A stretch of 64,000 nucleotides of DNA from an uncultured Ruminiclostridium sp. (GTDB taxonomy: Bacteria > Bacillota > Clostridia > Oscillospirales > Ruminococcaceae), in NCBI GenBank assembly GCA_934490165.1, contig CAKSTB010000013.1:1-64000 (forward strand), written 5' to 3'. A model generated the notes under the pieces. That model had not been told where the DNA came from and made no database searches. It saw only the letters and a program-made list of their open reading frames with translations. The position numbers and the translations under genes are program-made. Numbering within the stretch: position 1 is the stretch's first letter; each line of letters begins with the position of its first letter. Positions 8,721 through 16,883 of this stretch are shown here, one piece after another.

Positions 8721-9557
8721 TTGAGGATAGTATCCCTGTCTGACGATGAAACGGCTGACGCAAAGCTGTTTTCCGAGCACGGTATATGTCTGTATATTGA
8801 GCACGGTGCAAACAGAATACTCTTCGGCGCGGGCGCGTCATCGCTGTTTATGAGCAACGCCGAGCGGCTCGGTGTGCCTGTAAGCAAGGCGGATACGCTC
8901 GTACTGCCGATAAACACTGACGACTGCACCGGCGGCGTGGAAACAGCCGCAAAGAAATGCCCCGATCTCCGCATTTTCATTCGTGATGCGGCGGCGTGCG
9001 ACTGTGCAAAGAAGGAAAAGCTGCTGAGAGTGCGCAGCGGACTGCCGCAGTCTTTCTACAGGAGCGAGAAGTACAACACGATAAGATTTGAGCGGTTTAC
9101 CGAGGTGTGCAAGGATTTTTACCTTGTGGCAACAGATGAGGACGCAAAAGGAACAGACAGCGACAGGCATTATTATATAAAGAAAAAAGGATTTTATGTT
9201 GCAGATGATTTTTCGGAGGAATGCTTTGCGGTGTGTTTTCCGAAAAGAAGACGTGACGGCTTTGTAGTGATAACAGGTGGTTCGTACCGCGGTATAGCCG
9301 GGACGGTAAGAACCGCCAAGAGATTATGGGACGCACCGGTGCTGTCGGTGGTCGGCTGTTTCGGATACTGCAACGCATCGGGGAAACCCGTCTGCACGCA
9401 AGGTCAGATAGCAAAATGCGCGGAAGAGCTTTCCGAGCTTCGCACAGGAAGCATATACACCTGCCATAATACGGGCAGAAAAGGTTATGATATAATGAAA
9501 GATATACTCGGCGACAGATTACAGTATCTCAGAGCCGGAGAGGAGCTGAATTTTTAA
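8721..9557 (+). CDS. Degenerate metallo-beta-lactamase-fold protein, probably non-catalytic
   Basis: A 278-aa protein starting at TTG 8721, ten bases after AAAGGA. Its outline matches MBL-fold proteins of the group around dihydropterin/RFAP synthase: an N-terminal sheet, a strand ending TLVLPINTDDCTGG (about 58-71), a later VVITGGSYRGIAGT, and a C-terminal YTCHNTG followed by a GDRLQYLRAGE end. The metal-binding HxHxDH motif should fall at residues 64-69 but reads INTDDC, keeping only the Asp. The His of the GCSHAGI-like loop is replaced by Tyr. I infer loss of metal catalysis and perhaps a binding or structural role. Its stop overlaps the next start by one base, so it is co-translated with the two TrkA-type proteins. 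Confidence 0.7.
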   Translation: MRIVSLSDDETADAKLFSEHGICLYIEHGANRILFGAGASSLFMSNAERLGVPVSKADTLVLPINTDDCTGGVETAAKKCPDLRIFIRDAAACDCAKKEKLLRVRSGLPQSFYRSEKYNTIRFERFTEVCKDFYLVATDEDAKGTDSDRHYYIKKKGFYVADDFSEECFAVCFPKRRRDGFVVITGGSYRGIAGTVRTAKRLWDAPVLSVVGCFGYCNASGKPVCTQGQIAKCAEELSELRTGSIYTCHNTGRKGYDIMKDILGDRLQYLRAGEELNF

Positions 9558-10177
9558 TGAATGTACTGGTGGTTGGCTGCGGAAAGGTCGGCTCACGCCT
9601 TGCTAATATGCTCGGCGAGGAAGGAATAGACGTTTCGATAATAGCAAGGACATCGGCAGAGGCGGACAAGATGCTTGATCCCGATTTCAAGGGCAGTTTA
9701 CTTTGCGGAGTTCCGATAGATCAGGACAACCTTAAAAAAGCGGGAATAGAAAGCTGTGATGTCGTGTGCGCGGTCACAGACGACGACAATACAAATATAA
9801 TGGTTTCACAGCTGGCAAAGGAAGTATACGGTGTAAAGAAGGTCATCAGCCGTATCCTTGACCCGGAAAGAGGAGATATATTCGCACATTTCGGACTTGA
9901 AACGGTGTGCCCGACAAAGCTTACGGTTGAGGCTATCTGCTCTGCCATAAAGCCTATGCTTGAAGAGAAGTATGTCAGCTTCGGCTCTCATATGGTGCGT
10001 TTCACCACAATGGAGATACCTAAAGAGTTTATCGGTATGACACCGGTGGATATCGAATATGAGGAAAACGAAACACTGTACGCTATAATAAGAGCTGACA
10101 GCACAATGGAGATAGTAAATAACTACAATGTCGTCATGAAAGAGGGCGACAAGCTCATATTCTCAAAGACTATCTGA
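9557..10177 (+). CDS. TrkA/KtrA-type potassium-uptake regulatory protein (first copy)
   Basis: A 206-aa cytosolic RCK protein. The N-terminal Rossmann domain (about 1-120) begins VLVVGCGKVGSRLA, a GxGxxG dinucleotide site. A TrkA_C-like domain (about 135-206) ends with the usual GDKLIFSK strand. Such proteins gate TrkH/KtrB potassium channels in response to nucleotides or cyclic-di-AMP. ATG 9557 shares its first base with the stop of the preceding gene, and AGGAG lies eleven bases upstream. No TrkH/KtrB membrane partner is nearby, so it must act on one encoded elsewhere. Pairing with a second RCK protein suggests a heteromer or two channels. Confidence 0.85.
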   Translation: MNVLVVGCGKVGSRLANMLGEEGIDVSIIARTSAEADKMLDPDFKGSLLCGVPIDQDNLKKAGIESCDVVCAVTDDDNTNIMVSQLAKEVYGVKKVISRILDPERGDIFAHFGLETVCPTKLTVEAICSAIKPMLEEKYVSFGSHMVRFTTMEIPKEFIGMTPVDIEYEENETLYAIIRADSTMEIVNNYNVVMKEGDKLIFSKTI

Positions 10178-10196
10178 CAGAAAGGAACGTTAAGTG

Positions 10197-10862
10197 ATGC
10201 ATTCGCTGATAATAGGCGGCGGTAAGATAGGCTACTACCTTACCAAAGTCCTTATGGAAAAAGGCTATGATGTTTCAGTAGTCGAAAAAGAAAAGGACGC
10301 TTGCCAGAAGTTTGCAAACGACCTTAATATTACCGTTATCAGAGGCGACGGCACAAGCGTATCGGTGCTTGAACAGGCGGGAGTTGCCGACGCAGACAGC
10401 GTTATCGCCGTAACCGGACGCGACGAGGACAACCTTGTTGCCTGCCAGCTTGCAAAAAGGCTGTATCAGGTAAAGAAAACGATAGCAAAGGTAAATAACC
10501 CCAAAAATGTTGACGCGTTGAAAAAGCTGGGCGTTGATATAGTTGTAAGCTCCACGGACAATATCACCGGACAGCTTGAGCGTGAGATAGACAGCGGCAA
10601 GATAAAAGAGCTTCTGCCGCTCGGTGCGGGTAAGGCAGGCGTATTTGAGATAGTGCTTGACAATACGTTCACGCTTCAGAATGTTCCGCTGATGGAAATG
10701 GATATACCGCTGACGCTCAATATCATCTCTATTATCCGAAATGAAACCGAACTGATAATCCCCCGCGGTCACACAACGCTTGAAATCGGCGACAAGCTTA
10801 TGATATTATCGAAAATCAAGGATAAAAACGATATACTGAAGGCGTTTAAGATAAAGGCATGA
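10197..10862 (+). CDS. TrkA/KtrA-type potassium-uptake regulatory protein (second copy)
   Basis: A 221-aa RCK protein. The Rossmann start SLIIGGGKIGYYLTKVL carries GxGxxG with an acidic residue (VVEKE) at the end of strand two, typical of NAD binding. A TrkA_C-like domain with IPRGHTTLEIGDKLMIL is near the C-terminus. ATG 10197 is preferred over the adjacent GTG 10194 because AAAGGA lies about ten bases before the ATG. The gap from the first copy is only 19 bases. The two copies are clearly related but diverged, so the duplication is old. Its membrane partner is not in the window. Confidence 0.85.
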   Translation: MHSLIIGGGKIGYYLTKVLMEKGYDVSVVEKEKDACQKFANDLNITVIRGDGTSVSVLEQAGVADADSVIAVTGRDEDNLVACQLAKRLYQVKKTIAKVNNPKNVDALKKLGVDIVVSSTDNITGQLEREIDSGKIKELLPLGAGKAGVFEIVLDNTFTLQNVPLMEMDIPLTLNIISIIRNETELIIPRGHTTLEIGDKLMILSKIKDKNDILKAFKIKA

Positions 10863-10926
10863 CGCGTATGTAACGCCGTCTTTGTCAATTCAGCGTAAAT
10901 AGATCCTTAATCAGAAAATAATTGTT

Positions 10927-10970
10927 GTGAAATTGCACAAAAACAGCAATCGGATTTAGTGCAATTTCAC
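10927..10970 (+). other. Perfect 12-bp inverted repeat upstream of glgP
   Basis: GTGAAATTGCAC (10927-10938) is perfectly repeated in inverse as GTGCAATTTCAC (10959-10970) around a 20-base loop, followed by TTTATTATTT. It may terminate the trkA operon or serve as an operator for the glgP promoter that starts 30 bases later. The stem is AT-rich for a terminator. Confidence 0.6.
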
Positions 10971-11000
10971 TTTATTATTTACAAAATATTTTATTCAGCC

Positions 11001-11029
11001 TTGAATATAAGCTACATATGCTGTATAAT
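11001..11029 (+). promoter_or_regulatory. Sigma-A promoter of glgP
   Basis: TTGAAT (11001-11006), a 17-base spacer and a perfect TATAAT (11024-11029), about 40 bases before the glgP start. Confidence 0.75.
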
Positions 11030-11069
11030 TAGACTGTAAGAAAATCGGACGACAGAAAGGGAAAACAAT

Positions 11070-13469
11070 ATGACTTCACCATTTACCGAAAATGAGATAA
11101 CGCACAAACTGACGGAGGTGCTTGAATATGATTTCAGAGTATCTCCCGCAGAGGCAACGCACACTCAGATCTACAAGGCTTTATCAAAGATAGTTGTAAA
11201 CTATCTCAAGGAAAAGCGCTCGATGTTTATGACAGACTGCAATTCAAAGGGAAGAAAGCAGGTCTACTATCTTTCAATGGAATTCCTTATGGGACGTTCA
11301 TTGAAGACAAACCTCTATAATCTCGGTATGCAGGACGAGGTCGCTAAAGCTCTCAAAAAGCTTGATGTAAAGATCGAGCATATATATGAAGAAGAGCCTG
11401 ATGCAGGTCTTGGCAACGGCGGTCTTGGAAGACTGGCAGCCTGCTATCTGGACGGACTGGCAACCTGCGCATTTCCCGCAACAGGATATTCAATTCTTTA
11501 TGAATACGGTATTTTCAAGCAGAGGATCATAGACGGCTGGCAGACAGAGCTTCCCGATGAATGGTTACCCGGCGGCAGAGCATGGCTCGTTCCTGTGCCC
11601 GACCAGGCTATTGAGGTTCACTTTGACGGTGAGATCCACGAGAAGTGGGAAGAAAATTATCACAGCATAAGCCACGTCAACTACAAGACGGTAAACGCTG
11701 TTCCTTATGATATGTATGTATCCGGATATGACAGCAAGGGTGTTTCAAAGCTCCGTCTTTGGAGTGCCGAAAGTATGTCGTTCGATATGAATATGTTCAA
11801 CCAGGGCGACTACGCAAAGGCTATCGGTGCAAACAACATTGCACACTCACTGACAAAGGTACTTTACCCCAACGATAATCACCTTGAGGGTAAGGCTCTG
11901 CGTCTGCGTCAGCAGTACTTTATGAGTGCCGCATCTGTAGGCGATATCGTAATGCGTCATATGAATGTTTACGGTACGCTTGAAAACCTTCACGAAAAGG
12001 TAGCTATCCATATAAATGATACGCACCCTACTCTTGCGATCCCCGAGCTTATGAGAATACTGCTCGATGACTGCGGATATGACTGGGATAAGGCATGGAA
12101 CATCATCAAGAACACATTTGACTATACCAACCATACGGTTATGGCAGAAGCGCTCGAAACGTGGGACGTTGATCTCATGCAGAGGATACTCCCCAGAATT
12201 TATGCTATCATAGTTGAGATAAACAACCGTTACTGTGCTCACCTTATGGAAGTTACCGACGGCGACAGCGAAAAGGTAACAAGAATGTCCATTATCCGCG
12301 ACAACCGTGTTAAGATGGCTAATCTCTGCTGTGCGGCAAGCAGCTCTGTAAACGGCGTTTCAAAGCTCCACTCGGAGATCATAAAGGACAGCGTATTCCA
12401 CGATCAGTATACTGTTACTCCCGACGCATTCAAGAATGTTACAAACGGTATCGCATACCGCCGCTGGCTTCTTGCAAGCAACCGCGGTCTTACAAATCTC
12501 CTTTCAGAATGTATAGGGGACGGCTTCAAGAAGGACGCTTCAAAGCTTGCCGACTTCAAGAAGTTTGCCGACGACAAGACAGTTCTTGACAAGCTCGCCG
12601 CTGTAAAGCTCGCTAACAAGCAGGCTTTCGCTAAGTACGTTTACAACACAACAGGTACAAAGCTCAACTGCAACGGTATCTTTGATGTTCAGGTAAAGCG
12701 TCTGCACGAATACAAGCGTCAGCAGTTAAATGCGATGAATATTATCGCAGATTACCTTTATCTGCTCAACAACCCCGATGCCGACTTTGTTCCCAAGACA
12801 TATATCTTTGCATCCAAGGCTGCTCCCGGCTACTACATGGCTAAGCAGATAATAAAGATGATCTGGTGCATAGGCGAAGAGCTCAAGAAGAACCCCAAGC
12901 TCAACGAAAAGCTCTCTGTCGTATTCCTTGAAGACTATAAGGTAACGCTGTCAGAGATACTCATGCCCGCAAGTGAAATTTCAGAGCAGATCTCTCTCGC
13001 AGGTACAGAGGCTTCAGGTACAGGTAATATGAAACTTATGCTCAACGGTGCTCTTACAATGGGTACTTATGACGGTGCAAACGTTGAGATCCACGGCGCT
13101 GTAGGTGACGATAATATCTTCATCTTCGGTATGTCAACACCCGAGGTTAATCAGCTCAAGGCTGACGGCTACAACCCCGAGGATATCTACAACTCACACG
13201 CTGTTATCAAGAGCGTACTCGAAAAGATGTACAAGGGCATCAACGGTGCTGCATTTGAAGAGGTCGCAAACTCACTGCGTCACGCAGACAGATATATGTG
13301 CTTTGCAGACTTCGACAGCTACAGAGGAATGCAGGCTAAGGCAAGCGAAACCTACAAGGAAAAGTACAAGTGGAACAAGATGTCACTTACAAATATCGCT
13401 TCGGCAGGTATATTCTCGGCTGACCGTGCCGTTACAGACTATGCGCGCGACATCTGGAAGTTATTTTAA
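11070..13469 (+). CDS. glgP: Glycogen/starch phosphorylase
   Basis: A 799-aa cytosolic GT35 enzyme that releases glucose-1-phosphate from alpha-1,4-glucans using phosphate. Family signatures run through its length: YYLSMEFLMGRSL near the start, GNGGLGRLAACYLD, VFKNVTNGIAYRRW-like segments (here AFKNVTNGIAYRRWLL), and the pyridoxal-phosphate site EASGTGNMKLMLNG with Lys655. Length fits the ~800-aa family norm. GAAAGGGA lies about seven bases before ATG 11070. It has its own promoter and a strong terminator, and is followed by a GH13 glycosidase, which fits intracellular breakdown of storage or imported glucan. Codon use favours C-ending codons and suggests high expression. Confidence 0.96.
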   Translation: MTSPFTENEITHKLTEVLEYDFRVSPAEATHTQIYKALSKIVVNYLKEKRSMFMTDCNSKGRKQVYYLSMEFLMGRSLKTNLYNLGMQDEVAKALKKLDVKIEHIYEEEPDAGLGNGGLGRLAACYLDGLATCAFPATGYSILYEYGIFKQRIIDGWQTELPDEWLPGGRAWLVPVPDQAIEVHFDGEIHEKWEENYHSISHVNYKTVNAVPYDMYVSGYDSKGVSKLRLWSAESMSFDMNMFNQGDYAKAIGANNIAHSLTKVLYPNDNHLEGKALRLRQQYFMSAASVGDIVMRHMNVYGTLENLHEKVAIHINDTHPTLAIPELMRILLDDCGYDWDKAWNIIKNTFDYTNHTVMAEALETWDVDLMQRILPRIYAIIVEINNRYCAHLMEVTDGDSEKVTRMSIIRDNRVKMANLCCAASSSVNGVSKLHSEIIKDSVFHDQYTVTPDAFKNVTNGIAYRRWLLASNRGLTNLLSECIGDGFKKDASKLADFKKFADDKTVLDKLAAVKLANKQAFAKYVYNTTGTKLNCNGIFDVQVKRLHEYKRQQLNAMNIIADYLYLLNNPDADFVPKTYIFASKAAPGYYMAKQIIKMIWCIGEELKKNPKLNEKLSVVFLEDYKVTLSEILMPASEISEQISLAGTEASGTGNMKLMLNGALTMGTYDGANVEIHGAVGDDNIFIFGMSTPEVNQLKADGYNPEDIYNSHAVIKSVLEKMYKGINGAAFEEVANSLRHADRYMCFADFDSYRGMQAKASETYKEKYKWNKMSLTNIASAGIFSADRAVTDYARDIWKLF

Positions 13470-13490
13470 TCGATAAACCCGACATAAAGC

Positions 13491-13520
13491 AAAAAGTCCG
13501 TTGTGAGCAACGGACTTTTT
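13491..13520 (+). terminator. Intrinsic terminator after glgP
   Basis: AAAAAGTCCGTTG pairs with CAACGGACTTTTT around a short loop, ending in a T run. Confidence 0.92.
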
Positions 13521-13578
13521 CGGGTATTTAAAACCCGATTTTTACCCCCATGATTTTAATCCGAAAGGAATGTTTTTA

Positions 13579-15459
13579 ATGGATACTCCGATATTCGACT
13601 GCTTTGACCTGAACTACAAAAGCCCGTTCGGAGCAATAAGACAGTTTCAGCCCAGCACATTCTCTCTGCGCTTTCCTAAGGAATGGCACGTTACAGGTTC
13701 TACTCTCGTAATGTTCCGTCCCGGTGAAAAAGAGCGCTTTGTACCGCTGGAGATAACCGACAGTACGACCGACTGCAATGTGTTCACCTGTAACTTCAAC
13801 CCTCAACATACCGGTCTTCATCACTACTACTTCTCACTGATGATAGACGGCAACAGAAGATATGTAAAGCGCAGCGGCGCGAGAACAGGCGTTCTTGATA
13901 ACGGCGACTTGTTCCAGCTTACTGTTTTTGACAAGGATATGGCCGCCCCTGACTGGATAAAGGGCGGGATAATGTATCAGATATTCCCCGACAGATTTTG
14001 CCGCAGCGGTGAAAAGCACGAAAATGTGCCTACTGACAGAATAGTGCATGAAAACTGGGAGGATACGCCTTTCTTCCGTCCCGATGATAAGGGCATTATC
14101 CGCAACAACGACTACTTTGCGGGCGACCTTAAGGGTATAGAGAGCAAGCTCCCCTACCTTGAGAGCTTAGGCGTTACCTGCTTATATCTAAACCCGATTT
14201 TTGAGTCGCACGAAAACCACCGCTACTCTACTGCCTGCTATGAGCATATCGACCCCATGCTCGGCACGGACGAGGATTTTGAGCATCTGTGCAAGCAGGC
14301 GAAAATGCACGGCATAGATATTATCCTTGACGGCGTATTCTCACACACAGGTGCGGACAGCATATACTTCAACAAGTTCGGCAGGTACGGTGAGCATGAG
14401 GGCGCATATAGAAATCCCGACAGTTGCTACAGAAACTGGTACTGCTTCTCGCGCTATCCCATCGAGTACGAATCATGGTGGGGCATCACTACTCTGCCTA
14501 ACGTAAACGAGAACAACCCTGACTACACCGCATATATCTGCGGTGAAAACGGCATATTACAACGCTGGATAGACAAAGGCGCAAGGGGTTGGCGACTTGA
14601 TGTTGCCGATGAGCTCCCCGATGAGTTCTTAGACAATCTCAATAAAGCAGTCAAAGCCAAGGGCAATGATAAGGTCATCTACGGCGAGGTGTGGGAAGAC
14701 GCTTCAAACAAGGAGAGCTACGGTATCCGCAGACGTTATCTTATCGGCGGTCAGCTTGACAGCGTTATGAACTATCCTTTCAAAGAGGTTATTATAAACT
14801 ATTGCAAGTACGGTGACTCAAAGGGCTTTGAGGACGGCGTAATGACTATACTTGAGCATTACCCTAAGCCCAGTGCCGATATGCTGATGAACTTCCTGTC
14901 GACCCACGACACAGAGCGTATTTTAACAAGACTTGCAGGAGAAGATGTAGGCTGGCACGACAGAGAATGGCAGGCTGAGCGCTATCTCAGCCCTGAGCAG
15001 TATGTATACGGTCTGTCACTGCTTAAGTGCGCTATGGTGTTACAGTTCTTCTTACCCGGTATACCCTGTATCTATTACGGCGATGAAGCCGGTCTTGAGG
15101 GATATAAGGATCCGTTCAACAGACGCTGTTATCCGTGGGGCAAAGAAAATCTGGATATGATTGATTTCACAAAGCAGCTCGCGCAGATAAGAAAGTCAAG
15201 CAAGGCATTTGCACAGGGCGAAATGAAGTTCCTCGGCTGTACGCCTGAGGAGTGCGTATTCGCAAGAATTGACAAGCTCAACCGCGAAGCCGCCGTTATA
15301 TTCTTAAACAAGTCGAAGTATCCCAAGACGTTCAGCCTTGACGATTATATGAAGGGTGAATATACTGATCCTCAGTTCCTGAGAAAGCCTCATGAGAGCG
15401 ATGAAAAGACGATCAACCTTTCACCGTTTGATTACGGTGTACTTGTCTGCCGTATATAA
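13579..15459 (+). CDS. GH13 alpha-glycosidase (neopullulanase / maltodextrin-degrading type)
   Basis: A 626-aa enzyme with no signal peptide, so probably cytosolic. An N-terminal beta-sandwich (about 1-120), typical of neopullulanase/cyclomaltodextrinase-like enzymes, is followed by a GH13 barrel. Visible motifs are DGVFSHTG (region II), GWRLDVADEL with nucleophile Asp341, YGEVWED with acid/base Glu370, and FLSTHDTER with Asp444. A C-terminal beta domain closes the protein. It should hydrolyse alpha-1,4 (perhaps alpha-1,6) bonds in maltodextrins. ATG 13579 is chosen because AAAGGA abuts the earlier in-frame ATG 13570 and is correctly spaced only for the later one. It lies just after glgP and probably works with it in glucan breakdown. 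Confidence 0.9.
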   Translation: MDTPIFDCFDLNYKSPFGAIRQFQPSTFSLRFPKEWHVTGSTLVMFRPGEKERFVPLEITDSTTDCNVFTCNFNPQHTGLHHYYFSLMIDGNRRYVKRSGARTGVLDNGDLFQLTVFDKDMAAPDWIKGGIMYQIFPDRFCRSGEKHENVPTDRIVHENWEDTPFFRPDDKGIIRNNDYFAGDLKGIESKLPYLESLGVTCLYLNPIFESHENHRYSTACYEHIDPMLGTDEDFEHLCKQAKMHGIDIILDGVFSHTGADSIYFNKFGRYGEHEGAYRNPDSCYRNWYCFSRYPIEYESWWGITTLPNVNENNPDYTAYICGENGILQRWIDKGARGWRLDVADELPDEFLDNLNKAVKAKGNDKVIYGEVWEDASNKESYGIRRRYLIGGQLDSVMNYPFKEVIINYCKYGDSKGFEDGVMTILEHYPKPSADMLMNFLSTHDTERILTRLAGEDVGWHDREWQAERYLSPEQYVYGLSLLKCAMVLQFFLPGIPCIYYGDEAGLEGYKDPFNRRCYPWGKENLDMIDFTKQLAQIRKSSKAFAQGEMKFLGCTPEECVFARIDKLNREAAVIFLNKSKYPKTFSLDDYMKGEYTDPQFLRKPHESDEKTINLSPFDYGVLVCRI

Positions 15460-15494
15460 CAGCTGTAAAAATCCCGTAAAGCGGTAATGAACGC

Positions 15495-15523
15495 TTGTAT
15501 TTTTACACATGATAGTGTATAAT
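15495..15523 (+). promoter_or_regulatory. Sigma-A promoter of the saccharopine-dehydrogenase-family gene
   Basis: TTGTAT (15495-15500), a 17-base spacer and a perfect TATAAT (15518-15523). Confidence 0.7.
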
Positions 15524-15581
15524 CTACTTGTAATTATCTTGTGACTATCAGCCCTTGCGGCTAAGCGGAAAGGAAAATAAA

Positions 15582-16787
15582 ATGGGAAAAGCATTGATAA
15601 TAGGTGCCGGCGGCGTTGCCGGAGTAGTAGTTCATAAGTGCTGTCAGAACAGCGATGTATTCACCGAGATCTGCATTGCGAGCCGTACAAAGTCAAAGTG
15701 TGACGCGCTTAAAAAGCAGGTCGAGGAAAAGGGCACAAAGACAAAGGTAACAACTGCACAGGTTGACGCAGACAATGTTCCCGAGCTCGTTGCGCTTATA
15801 AACAAGGAAAAGCCCGATATTGTAATAAATGTTGCGCTTCCTTATCAGGATCTTACAATAATGGACGCTTGTCTTGAATCAAAGACAGACTATGTTGACA
15901 CGGCAAACTACGAGCACCCCGATACGGCAAAGTTTGAATACAAGTATCAGTGGGCGTATAGGGAAAAGTTTGAAAAGGCGGGCATCACAGCACTTCTCGG
16001 AAGCGGATTTGACCCCGGTGTAACGGGTGTGTTCTGCGCATATGCACAGAAGCATTACTTCGATGAGATAAACTACATCGATATCCTCGACTGCAACGGC
16101 GGCGATCACGGTTATCCGTTCGCTACTAACTTCAACCCCGAGATAAATATCCGTGAGGTATCTGCAAAGGGCAGTTATATAGAGGACGGCAAGTGGGTAG
16201 AAACCGAGCCTATGGAGATAAAGAGAGAGTACAACTTTGAGCAGGTCGGCAAGAAGGATATGTACCTTCTGCACCACGAGGAGCTTGAATCACTCGCGCT
16301 CAACATCAAGGGTATCAAGCGTATCCGTTTCTTTATGACATTCGGTCAGAGCTATCTTACTCATCTTAAGTGCCTTGAAAATGTCGGTATGACATCGATA
16401 AAGCCTATTATGTTCGAGGGCAAGGAGATAGTACCGTTACAGTTCTTAAAGGCAGTTTTACCCGATCCCGCATCACTCGGTCCGAGAACAGTCGGAAAGA
16501 CAAATATCGGCTGTATCTGCATAGGTAAGAAGGACGGCAAGGAAGTGCACTACAAGGTATACAACTGCTGTGACCACCAGGAGTGCTACAAGGAGGTCGG
16601 CTCTCAGGCTATCAGCTACACGACCGGTGTCCCCGCTATGATAGGCGCGATGATGGTAATGACAGGCAAGTGGAAGAAGCCCGGCGTTTACAACATTGAG
16701 GAATTTGATCCCGATCCGTTTATGGACGCACTCAATAAGTGGGGGCTTCCGTGGAACGAAACATTTGACCCTGAGCTGGTTGAATGA
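15582..16787 (+). CDS. Carboxynorspermidine dehydrogenase-like (saccharopine dehydrogenase family)
   Basis: A 401-aa cytosolic oxidoreductase. The N-terminal Rossmann fold opens KALIIGAGGVAGVVVH (GxGxxG), then VINVALPYQDLTIMDACLE and YVDTANYEHP, which are characteristic of the carboxynorspermidine synthase/dehydrogenase branch. A following FDPGVTGVFCAYAQ and DCNGGDHGYP are also typical. The family condenses aspartate semialdehyde with a diamine to give carboxynorspermidine or carboxyspermidine for polyamine synthesis. The decarboxylase partner is not in the window. The start is ATG 15582, eight bases after AAAGGA; the upstream in-frame TTG has no ribosome site. It stands as a single gene with its own promoter and terminator. 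Confidence 0.88.
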   Translation: MGKALIIGAGGVAGVVVHKCCQNSDVFTEICIASRTKSKCDALKKQVEEKGTKTKVTTAQVDADNVPELVALINKEKPDIVINVALPYQDLTIMDACLESKTDYVDTANYEHPDTAKFEYKYQWAYREKFEKAGITALLGSGFDPGVTGVFCAYAQKHYFDEINYIDILDCNGGDHGYPFATNFNPEINIREVSAKGSYIEDGKWVETEPMEIKREYNFEQVGKKDMYLLHHEELESLALNIKGIKRIRFFMTFGQSYLTHLKCLENVGMTSIKPIMFEGKEIVPLQFLKAVLPDPASLGPRTVGKTNIGCICIGKKDGKEVHYKVYNCCDHQECYKEVGSQAISYTTGVPAMIGAMMVMTGKWKKPGVYNIEEFDPDPFMDALNKWGLPWNETFDPELVE

Positions 16788-16800
16788 TAATATGTTAATA

Positions 16801-16841
16801 AAAGCATCTGCGGTTTATCAAGTGCCGCAGATGCTTTTTAT
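16801..16841 (+). terminator. Intrinsic terminator after the carboxynorspermidine dehydrogenase-like gene
   Basis: AAGCATCTGCGG pairs with CCGCAGATGCTT, followed by TTT. Confidence 0.88.
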
Positions 16842-16850
16842 GTGCAAAAT

Positions 16851-16881
16851 ACCCCCGACAGGTTAGCCTGTCGGGGGTACT
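16851..16881 (-). terminator. Intrinsic terminator of the giant surface-protein gene
   Basis: ACCCCCGACAGG (16851-16862) pairs with CCTGTCGGGGGT (16867-16878) around a TTAG loop, just past the stop of the minus-strand gene. The minus-strand side continues into an A/T-rich run. Confidence 0.85.
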
Positions 16882-16883
16882 TG

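Noticed and set aside
16801..16881. A single large structured RNA between the two convergent genes
   Set aside because: The two hairpins are each explained as an intrinsic terminator, one for each convergent gene.
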